Below are positions 12,875 to 18,310 of a stretch of DNA of 18,310 nucleotides, piece after piece. The notes below the pieces were generated by a model. That model saw only the letters and a program-made list of their open reading frames with translations. It did not search any database and had not been told where the DNA came from. This DNA is from DASVLX01 sp035552275 (GTDB taxonomy: Bacteria; Actinomycetota; Actinomycetes; Mycobacteriales; Pseudonocardiaceae): contig DASZLR010000001.1 in NCBI GenBank assembly GCA_035552275.1, positions 1 through 18,310 on the forward strand, in the 5' to 3' direction. The position numbers and the translations under genes were made by a program. Position 1 is the first letter of the stretch. Each line of letters starts with the position of its first letter.

Positions 12875-14284
12875 CTAGGGAGTCGGCGGCAGGCTGGCGG
12901 CTTCGGCGGCTATCTTGCGCAGTTCCGGATCGGTGGCCGTGGACGCCTTGTTGATCCACACGACTTCGGTGATCCGTACCGCCGCGCCGCGCGTGCTCGC
13001 CGTGTACGTCGCACCGGCGAACGAACGCGGCCCGCCCGGCCAGGACTGGTCGGCCTGCACCAGATCCACGATCCCGCCGGAGCCGGGCGTGTTGGCCACG
13101 GTGCCGAAGTCCTGTGCCACCGCCGAATTGCCGAAGGTGACCACGGCCAGCGCGACCGCCGCCGGTGACCCGGCCGCCGGCGTCGTCTCGTACAGCGACC
13201 GGTCCAGCCGGACACACGGGTGCTGGACCAGCCACACCTTCATGTCCCCATAGGACTGGAGAGCGCAGTCCTGGTCGGTCGCCGAGCCCTTGGGGCTGAA
13301 CAACGCCCCGCCCGCGCGCACATCGGCGACCGGCGTGGTCGAGGTGCCGGGCGCGGAGGCCGGCGTGTTGTCAGTGGACGATCCGGAGGACGTGATCGCC
13401 ACGATGATCCCGGTCAGCAGCAGCACCGCCAGCACGGCGACCGCGCCCAGCGGCAGCCAGCGCGTCCAGCCGGTCCGGCCCTGCCCCCTCAGCAGACTCA
13501 GCAGGCCCTCCCACAGCCGCCGCGCTGCCACCGTCGTGCCCGCCATCGCCGGGGCGGTCCGGCCGGCATGCCGGCCGCCGGTCCGGGTCCGCTCCGCCCG
13601 CCGCTCACGCCTGTCGTCGGGCAGGTCGGTGATCCGCGGAATGAACGTGGTGTGCGCGCTGGACATGGTCGGCGTCACGGCGTCCGCGAAGCCCTCCGCC
13701 ACCAACTCGTGCGGGGTGAACGCGGTGTGCACACCGACCAATGTGGACAGCAGGTGCCGGGCGTTGTCCACAGAGCACGGCCGGTCATAGGTGGCCAGCT
13801 CGCGGACCGCGGCCAGCAACGACTTCGGTCGCGGGTGGAGCACCCGCACCCCGCGATGCAGGTCGCTGGTCGGCTGCACGACCTGGGAGACGTACGGCCC
13901 GACCGCGATCACCGTGCTCACCGGGATGGGCTCGACCCGGGCCTGTTCCAGGACGTGGGTCACCGTGGCGCCGATGCGCAGCGCCTCACCGCCAGGGTTG
14001 GTGGCGCCGTCGGGGCGGACCAGCGGCCAGCTGTCTGCCTTCCAGGTGGCGTTCAGCGGAGCGTCCAACCGGATCGCTGGGTCGGGCAGGTCGACGCCGA
14101 CCACCACCACCAGCCCGCGCGGGGTCAACACCACCGCCTCCACCGGTCGCCCGCAGCCCACTGGGGTGACACCCAGCAGGGCGACACCGCCCAGCACCGA
14201 GTCCCCGTCGCCCCAAGAGGCGAGCGCGGCCCGCAAGTCCGAGCCAACCTGTGAGGTCCGGTCGCCGAGTCGGACCAGCCGCAC
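12875..14284 (-). CDS. Single-pass membrane protein with degenerate NERD-like N-terminal domain
   Basis: I do not recognise this 469-aa protein by name. Residues 1-200 are cytoplasmic by prediction. The pattern VVLTPRGLVVVVGVDLP...WKADSWPLVRPDGATNPGGEALRIG (51-105) resembles nuclease-related (NERD) domains in layout (hydrophobic strands, a W, then NP-x(2)-E/Q). The acidic/Lys catalytic signature is replaced by G-V-D-L-P, so catalysis is doubtful. An Arg-rich linker (222-245) leads to one membrane helix (WLPLGAVAVLAVLLLTGIIVAI, 276-297), a Ser/Thr/Pro-rich spacer, and an exported domain (about 320-469). C340 and C357 in that domain could form a disulfide. The GTG start at 14284 has GGAGG (complement of 14291-14295) 6 nt upstream. 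It stands alone, convergent with the methyltransferase and divergent from DUF3145. Confidence 0.75.
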   Translation of the reverse strand: MRLVRLGDRTSQVGSDLRAALASWGDGDSVLGGVALLGVTPVGCGRPVEAVVLTPRGLVVVVGVDLPDPAIRLDAPLNATWKADSWPLVRPDGATNPGGEALRIGATVTHVLEQARVEPIPVSTVIAVGPYVSQVVQPTSDLHRGVRVLHPRPKSLLAAVRELATYDRPCSVDNARHLLSTLVGVHTAFTPHELVAEGFADAVTPTMSSAHTTFIPRITDLPDDRRERRAERTRTGGRHAGRTAPAMAGTTVAARRLWEGLLSLLRGQGRTGWTRWLPLGAVAVLAVLLLTGIIVAITSSGSSTDNTPASAPGTSTTPVADVRAGGALFSPKGSATDQDCALQSYGDMKVWLVQHPCVRLDRSLYETTPAAGSPAAVALAVVTFGNSAVAQDFGTVANTPGSGGIVDLVQADQSWPGGPRSFAGATYTASTRGAAVRITEVVWINKASTATDPELRKIAAEAASLPPTP

Positions 14285-14577
14285 GGCACACCTCCACTAC
14301 TCCGCGAAACCGCCGCCCGCCCGGATACCGTATCGCTGGACGCGGAGTCGTGGCCCAACGCGGTGACTTGTCACGCTGTGTTTGCAATGGCGTCGCCGTT
14401 GTCACATTGCGCTGTCGGGGAGATCACCCTTCTCGTGCTGTTCTGCCGTTCCGGTAGCGGTGGTGGTGACACTCGGGGCAGAATGACGCATCACGGTTGA
14501 TCGTTGTGGCCGATCGCGTTTGGTGCTCGTGAGGGCGTAGGGGAAGACGGTCCCTCGTCGAGCAGCGGAGGTCAGCA
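14285..14577. promoter_or_regulatory. Divergent intergenic region with a possible operator
   Basis: This 293-base gap separates the NERD-like membrane protein (-) from the DUF3145 gene (+), so it should carry both promoters. I see GTGAC-TT-GTCAC (14363-14374), an inverted repeat with a 2-bp spacer, and a second TTGTCAC at 14399-14405. GATAC-C-GTATC (14324-14334) is another short inverted repeat nearer the minus-strand gene. No confident -35/-10 pair and no credible small gene was found. Confidence 0.35.
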
Positions 14578-15081
14578 GTGAGCACCCGTGGCAGCACCAG
14601 TGGCGTCGTGTACGTCCACTCGTCGCCGTCTGCGGTCTGCCCGCACGTCGAGTGGGCGATCTCAGGCACCCTTGGCGTGCGCGTCGCGCTGCGGTGGACG
14701 GCGCAACCCGCCGCGCCCGGACACCTGCGCGCCGAGTGCGCGTGGTCGGCCGCGCCCGGAACCGGCGGCAAGTTGGTCACCGCCCTGCGCTCCTGGCCGA
14801 TGCTGCGCTTCGAGCTCACCGAGGACCCGTCGCCGGGCGTTGACGGTGAGCGGTTTTGTTTCGCCCCGGGCCTGGGCCTGTGGCACAGCCGGACCAGCGC
14901 CAACGGCGACATCATGGTGGGGGAGGACCAGTTGCGCGCGCTGGCGGCCGACGCCCGCGGCGGCGAGTCGTTCGCGCACCATGTCGACAGAGTGCTCGGC
15001 CAGCCGTGGGACGACGCCCTGGAGCCGTTTCGCCGGGCCGGTGACGGCGCCCCGGTCACCTGGATGCATCGCGTCGGATAG
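14578..15081 (+). CDS. DUF3145 family protein
   Basis: The 167-aa protein matches the actinobacterial DUF3145 family. Recognisable blocks are GVVYVHSSPSAVCPHVEWAI, GVRVALRWTAQPAAPG, LRFELTEDPSPGVDGERF, GDIMVGEDQLRA and the C-terminal DRVLGQPWDDALEPFRRAGD. No function is established to my knowledge. It is soluble, without signal peptide. GTG at 14578 is preceded by GGAGGT (14567-14572), 5 nt away. In Streptomyces the DUF3145 gene lies beside the fabD-fabH-acpP-fabF cluster (SCO2391 after fabF). Here it is near fabF-accD but separated by one gene and on the opposite strand. This recurring proximity suggests a link to fatty-acid synthesis, by inference only. Confidence 0.88.
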   Translation: MSTRGSTSGVVYVHSSPSAVCPHVEWAISGTLGVRVALRWTAQPAAPGHLRAECAWSAAPGTGGKLVTALRSWPMLRFELTEDPSPGVDGERFCFAPGLGLWHSRTSANGDIMVGEDQLRALAADARGGESFAHHVDRVLGQPWDDALEPFRRAGDGAPVTWMHRVG

Positions 15082-15082
15082 C

Positions 15083-15120
15083 TGGACAGCGGACAGCGAA
15101 GCTGTGGCAGGCTCGCCGAC
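15083..15120 (+). promoter_or_regulatory. Possible promoter giving a leaderless transcript for the NTF2-like gene
   Basis: CAGGCT (15108-15113) ends 7 nt before the GTG at 15121, the spacing expected of a -10 element for a leaderless mRNA, which is common in actinobacteria. TGGACA (15083-15088) is a possible -35, with a longish 19-bp spacer. No ribosome binding site precedes the GTG, consistent with this. Weak evidence overall. Confidence 0.3.
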
Positions 15121-15726
15121 GTGACCACCGCCCCGCAACGCCCCCGGTACTGGTGGCTGGCGCCGGTGCTGGGTGGCGTGGTGCTGTTCACCGGCGCGGC
15201 CGGACTGGTCGCTCGCGCCGTCTACCAGGGCGGCGACGGCTCGGCCGGGTCCGGCGCGCTGCCCATGGTGTTGCCTTCGGCCGCCACCTCAGTGCCCGCG
15301 TCCGAGGAGCCGGGGTCCCCGACCGTTCGGCTGACCGACGACGCCGCCAACTATCCGCTCGGCGGCGAGGTGCGGACGCTGCTGCAAACCTATTTCGACT
15401 CGATCAACAGCAAGAGCTACGACGAGTGGCGGTCGGTGGTGACCGACGCCCGCCAGCAGGGCGAGCCCCGATCGGTGTGGCGCGCGGACTACCGCACCAC
15501 CACCGACGGCAGCATCGACGTGTACCGAATCGAGCAGGCGCCGCAGGGCGGCCTCCGGGTGCTGCTGACCTTCACCAGCGAGCAGGACGTCGCCAACGCT
15601 CCGCCGGACCTGCCGTCGCCGTGCATCCACTGGCAGGTCGTCTATCCGCTCACCGTCGAGAACGGCGCGTGGAAGCTCGACGTCGGGATCAGCAGCGCCA
15701 GCCCACAGCGCCAGCGTTGCTCCTAA
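15121..15726 (+). CDS. Membrane-anchored protein with NTF2/SnoaL-like extracytoplasmic domain
   Basis: The 201-aa protein has a short cytoplasmic start, one hydrophobic helix (WLAPVLGGVVLFTGAAGLVARAVY, about 12-35), a Gly/Ser/Pro linker (36-68) and a compact domain of about 125 residues. The domain contains VRTLLQTYFDSINSKSYDEWRSV (helices) and then strands ending in WQVVYPLTVENGAWKLDVG. This alternation is typical of NTF2-like/SnoaL or Mce-associated proteins. C168 and C200 may form a disulfide outside the membrane. There is no lipobox Cys, so it is not a lipoprotein. Function is unknown. GTG at 15121 lacks a ribosome binding site; leaderless initiation is possible. The stop is followed at once by a 17-bp tandem repeat and then the convergent accD. 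Confidence 0.75.
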   Translation: MTTAPQRPRYWWLAPVLGGVVLFTGAAGLVARAVYQGGDGSAGSGALPMVLPSAATSVPASEEPGSPTVRLTDDAANYPLGGEVRTLLQTYFDSINSKSYDEWRSVVTDARQQGEPRSVWRADYRTTTDGSIDVYRIEQAPQGGLRVLLTFTSEQDVANAPPDLPSPCIHWQVVYPLTVENGAWKLDVGISSASPQRQRCS

Positions 15727-15760
15727 GTGGACACCGCCGTTGAGTGGACACCGCCGTTGA
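15727..15760 (+). repeat. Tandem 17-bp direct repeat
   Basis: GTGGACACCGCCGTTGA occurs twice without gap, beginning at the first base after the NTF2-like gene's stop codon. It occupies most of the gap to the end of accD. CGTTG (15754-15758 within the second copy) may pair with CAACG just downstream, a weak hairpin. It looks like a recent slippage duplication. Confidence 0.9.
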
Positions 15761-15783
15761 GGGGCACTGCCGGCGCAACGCCG

Positions 15784-17238
15784 CTACAGCGGGATGTTGC
15801 CGTGGTGGCCGCGGCCGTGCGGGGCGGCGGCCAGCGCCTGGGCCAGCCGGTGCCGGGTGCGCTTGGGGTCGATGACGTCGTCCACCACGCCGATGGCCGT
15901 CGCCCGGCTGACGCCGCCGGCGATCCGCTCGTGCTCGTCGGCGAGCTGGTCGTGCAGGTCGTCGCGCTCGTGGTCGGCGGCGGCGGCGAGCTGCTTGCGG
16001 TGCAGGACACCCACGGCCGCCTTGGCGCCCATCACCGCGATCTGGGCGTCCGGCCAGGCGAACACCGCGGTGGCGCCCAGCGAGCGGGAGTTCATCGCGA
16101 TGTACGCGCCGCCGTAGGACTTCCGGGTCACCAGGGTGACCCTGGGGACGACGGCCTCGGCGAAGGCGTGCAGCAGTTTCGCGCCGCGCCGGACCACGCC
16201 CTCCCACTCCTGGCCGACGCCGGGCAGATAGCCGGGCACGTCCACCAGCACCAGCAGCGGCACGCCGAAGCTGTCACACATCCGGACGAACCGGGCAGCT
16301 TTCTCGGCGGACAGCGAGTCCAGGCAGCCGCCCTTGCGCAGCGGGTTGTTGGCGAGCACGCCGATGGTGCGGCCGGCCAGCCGACCGAGGCCGATCACCA
16401 TGTTCGGCGCCCAGCGGGCCTGGAACTCCTCGAACGCGGCCGAGGGATCGGTGTCGAAGTCGGGGTCGTGATCGAGGATCGCCCGAACGAGTGGCCGCAC
16501 ATCGTAGGCCCGGCGGGTGCTCTCGGGCAGCAGGGCGCGCAGGTCGACCGGCTCGGCGACCGAGCGCAGGTCGAACACGCCGGGGCTGGCCAGCAGGCTC
16601 GCCAGCCGCCGGGCCCGGATGAGCGCGTCATCCTCGGAGTCGGCGATCACGTGCACCACACCGGATTTGCGGCCGTGCGCCTCGGCGCCGCCGAGGCCGT
16701 CCATGTCGATCTGCTCGCCGGTCACCGAGCGCACCACGTCCGGTCCGGTGACGAAGATCTTCCCGGCCGGGGCCATGACCACCACGTCGGTGAGCGCCGG
16801 ACCGTAGGCCGCGCCGCCGGCGGCCGGGCCGAGCACCACGGAGATCTGCGGCACCTTGCCGGAGGCACGCACGATCGCGGAGAACATCTGGCCCATGCCG
16901 TCCAACGACTCGACGCCATCGGCGAGCCGGGCCCCGCCGCAGTGCCACAGCCCGATCACCGGGCAGCGTTCGCGGACCGCCGTGTCGATCGCCTGCACGA
17001 TGTGCCCGGTGCCCTCGATGCCCAGCGCACCACCCATTCGGGTGCCGTCCGAGCAGTAGGCGACCACCTTGGTGCCGTTGATCCGACCGCGCGCCGCCAG
17101 CACACCGCTGGAGTCGCGCGGCCGCAGCAGGGCGACGGTCCCGTCGTCGAACAGCCGGGCCAGCCGGGTTTCCGGATCGCGGGGGTCCGGTCCGGGTGCG
17201 GTGGCAGCGCCTCCCGGTCGGGTAGCCAGGGCGGTCAT
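15784..17238 (-). CDS. accD: Acyl-CoA carboxylase beta subunit (carboxyltransferase), AccD6-like
   Basis: This subunit transfers CO2 from biotin to acetyl-CoA (or propionyl-CoA), making malonyl- or methylmalonyl-CoA. The biotinylated alpha subunit must be encoded elsewhere. The 484-aa protein has both crotonase-like halves. The N-half has GTRMGGALGIEGTGHI and the oxyanion segment GPAAGGAAYGPA (137-148). The C-half has NNPLRKGGCLDS, DVPGYLPG (333-340), YGGAYIAMNSRSLGA (375-389) and AWPDAQIAVMGA. It ends in the conserved HGNIPL. Length and position after the ketosynthase match AccD6 (kasA-kasB-accD6 in Mycobacterium), implying malonyl-CoA supply for FAS II. The acyl-CoA preference cannot be read with certainty. 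ATG at 17238 has AAGGAG (complement of 17245-17250) 6 nt upstream. Confidence 0.93.
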   Translation of the reverse strand: MTALATRPGGAATAPGPDPRDPETRLARLFDDGTVALLRPRDSSGVLAARGRINGTKVVAYCSDGTRMGGALGIEGTGHIVQAIDTAVRERCPVIGLWHCGGARLADGVESLDGMGQMFSAIVRASGKVPQISVVLGPAAGGAAYGPALTDVVVMAPAGKIFVTGPDVVRSVTGEQIDMDGLGGAEAHGRKSGVVHVIADSEDDALIRARRLASLLASPGVFDLRSVAEPVDLRALLPESTRRAYDVRPLVRAILDHDPDFDTDPSAAFEEFQARWAPNMVIGLGRLAGRTIGVLANNPLRKGGCLDSLSAEKAARFVRMCDSFGVPLLVLVDVPGYLPGVGQEWEGVVRRGAKLLHAFAEAVVPRVTLVTRKSYGGAYIAMNSRSLGATAVFAWPDAQIAVMGAKAAVGVLHRKQLAAAADHERDDLHDQLADEHERIAGGVSRATAIGVVDDVIDPKRTRHRLAQALAAAPHGRGHHGNIPL

Positions 17239-17261
17239 TCGGTTCTCCTTGTGGTTGGAGA

Positions 17262-18310
17262 TCAGTGGGCGGTGAACACGAGCGCCACGTTGTGCCCGCC
17301 GAATCCGAACGCATCGTTGACTGCCGCGCTCAAGGACACCTTGCGTGCCTGGCCAGACACCACGTCCTGCACCACGCCCGGGTCGAGGGTCTCCAGGTTG
17401 GCCGTCGGCGGAATCAGCCCGTCGTGCACGGCCAGCAGGGTGGCGATGGACTCGACCGCGCCGGCCGCGCCGAGCAGGTGGCCCAGCGAGCCCTTGGGCG
17501 CGGTCAGGACCGGGTGCTCGCCGATGGCCTTGCGGATCGCCACCGTCTCGGTGACGTCACCCACCGGGGTGGACGTGGCGTGCGCGTTGACGTGCCCCAC
17601 GTCCGACGGGCTGACCTCGGCGTTGCGCAGCGCGGTGGTGATCGCCCGGGCCTGGCCGGTGCCCTCCGGGTCGGGGGCGGTGATGTGGTACGAGTCGGCG
17701 CTGGTGCCGGCGCCGGCCAGCCGGCCGTAGATCCGCGCGCCACGGGCCTCGGCGTGATCGGCCCGCTCCAACACCATGATCCCGGCGCCCTCGCCGAGCA
17801 CGAAGCCGTCCCGGTCGACGTCCCACGGCCGGGAGGCGCGCTCGGGCTCGTCATTTCGGGTGCTCATGGTTCGGGCCTGGGTGAAACCGGCCATGGTGAT
17901 CGGCGCGATACTCGCCTCCGCGCCGCCGCACACCACCACGTCCGCCTCGCCGGAACGCAGCATCCGCCACGCCCAGGCGATCGCTTCGGCGCCGGACGCG
18001 CAGGCCGAGACCGGGGCGTGCACCCCGGCCCTGGCCTTGAGCACGAGGCCGACATGAGCGGCTGGACCGTTGGGCATCAGCATCGGCACGGTCAGCGGCG
18101 AGACCTTGCGCAGTCCGGCCGTTTCCAGCAGGTCGTCCTGCGTGAGCAGGGTGTGCACGCCGCCGATGCCGGTGCCGACGATCACTCCGACCCGCTCTGG
18201 GTCGACGGCCTCGCCCGGCTCGCCGAGCTTCGCGTCCTCCCAGGCCTGCTGGGCCGCGACCACCGCGACCTGCTCGCAGCGGTCCAGCCGCCGGGCCTCG
18301 ACCCTCGGCA
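17262..18310 (-). CDS. fabF: Beta-ketoacyl-ACP synthase II (5' end outside window)
   Basis: The enzyme condenses malonyl-ACP with acyl-ACP in FAS-II elongation. The frame is open to the window edge; 348 codons plus the stop are visible, so about 60 N-terminal residues are missing. The first visible residues (VEARRLDRCEQVAVVAAQQAWEDA) match the KAS II N-terminal region, so the GTG at 18263 is not the true start. The catalytic triad is complete: Cys in SACASGAEA (codon 18000-18002), His in NAHATSTPVGD (17580-17582) and His in GSLGHLLGAAGAVES (17478-17480). The supporting Lys is in APKGSLGH. NDAFGFGGHN near the end is the usual C-terminal loop. The gap to accD is 23 nt, so they form an operon, probably continuing upstream with acpP, fabH and fabD. 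Confidence 0.93.
   Translation of the reverse strand, partial: PRVEARRLDRCEQVAVVAAQQAWEDAKLGEPGEAVDPERVGVIVGTGIGGVHTLLTQDDLLETAGLRKVSPLTVPMLMPNGPAAHVGLVLKARAGVHAPVSACASGAEAIAWAWRMLRSGEADVVVCGGAEASIAPITMAGFTQARTMSTRNDEPERASRPWDVDRDGFVLGEGAGIMVLERADHAEARGARIYGRLAGAGTSADSYHITAPDPEGTGQARAITTALRNAEVSPSDVGHVNAHATSTPVGDVTETVAIRKAIGEHPVLTAPKGSLGHLLGAAGAVESIATLLAVHDGLIPPTANLETLDPGVVQDVVSGQARKVSLSAAVNDAFGFGGHNVALVFTAH

Noticed and set aside
13764..13772. TTGTCCACA inside the NERD-like gene as a separate functional DnaA box
   Set aside because: It lies within coding sequence and can be explained by codon choice, so it is only counted in the enrichment remark and not listed as a feature.
13220..14254. 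A 344-codon plus-strand frame opposite the NERD-like membrane protein
   Set aside because: The minus-strand frame has a good ribosome binding site, a clear membrane helix and structured domains; the plus-strand one is Arg/Gln/Gly-rich low complexity.
14424..14510. Minus-strand peptide with a CPECHHH zinc-finger-like string
   Set aside because: It is the tail of an open frame antisense to the DUF3145 gene, with no start signal of its own in the intergenic part; the cysteine/histidine string is probably chance.
15727..17730. A 667-codon open frame on the plus strand, opposite accD and fabF
   Set aside because: It is antisense to two complete, highly conserved genes, is His/Gly/Arg/Pro-rich with no recognisable domain, and is explained by high third-position GC leaving few stops in that frame.
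1..18310. Search for mobile elements, CRISPR arrays, tRNA/rRNA genes and biosynthetic or defence clusters
   Set aside because: No transposase, integrase other than housekeeping XerC, spaced repeat array or tRNA-like cloverleaf was recognised; gene content is core chromosomal.

Overview
The window reads as chromosomal core DNA of a very GC-rich, mycelial or sporulating actinobacterium. The evidence is the codon use, frequent GTG starts, the actinobacterial families DUF2469 and DUF3145, a WhiG-type sporulation sigma factor and an AccD6-type acyl-CoA carboxylase next to a FAS-II ketosynthase. The order lepB-rnhB-DUF2469-yraN-yifB-dprA-xerC-(whiG)-M23-rpsB-tsf-pyrH-frr-cdsA is a conserved actinobacterial neighbourhood. 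A member of the Pseudonocardiales is my best guess; that is inference.

Layout. 1-1424 (+): the 3' end of lepB, rnhB and a DUF2469 gene, coupled by 1- and 4-base overlaps. 1425-1641: a structured leader and promoter region with DnaA-box-like sequences, a 21-bp-spaced direct repeat and a long RNA hairpin that ends just before the yraN ribosome binding site. 1642-6713 (+): yraN, yifB/comM-like, dprA, xerC and whiG, mostly overlapping. 6748-7392 (-): a LytM/M23 protein convergent with whiG. 7393-7766: a divergent control region with a roughly 250-nt rpsB leader whose start codon lies in a 10-bp hairpin. 7767-12762 (+): rpsB, tsf, (28-bp palindrome), pyrH, frr, cdsA and a SAM methyltransferase. 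12763-12874: a DnaA box and a G/C-run hairpin. 12875-14284 (-): a single-pass membrane protein with a degenerate NERD-like N-terminus. 14578-15726 (+): DUF3145 and a membrane-anchored NTF2-like protein. 15784-18310 (-): accD6-like carboxyltransferase and fabF/kas, the start of which is cut by the window edge.

How the genes fit together. The first block covers protein export (LepB), RNA/DNA hybrid removal (RNase HII), DNA uptake and recombination (YraN, YifB/ComM, DprA), chromosome dimer resolution (XerC), developmental transcription (WhiG), translation (S2, EF-Ts, RRF), UMP phosphorylation (PyrH) and phospholipid precursor synthesis (CdsA). The last block supplies malonyl-CoA (AccD) and elongates acyl chains (FabF), with DUF3145 alongside as in other actinomycetes. 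The genes themselves are mostly ordinary. The unusual signals are in the non-coding DNA: the yraN leader hairpins, the start-codon hairpin of rpsB, the tsf-pyrH palindrome, and three intergenic DnaA-box matches, plus two divergent proteins (the LytM protein without its usual catalytic histidines, and the NERD-like membrane protein). No mobile element, CRISPR array, tRNA or rRNA was seen.
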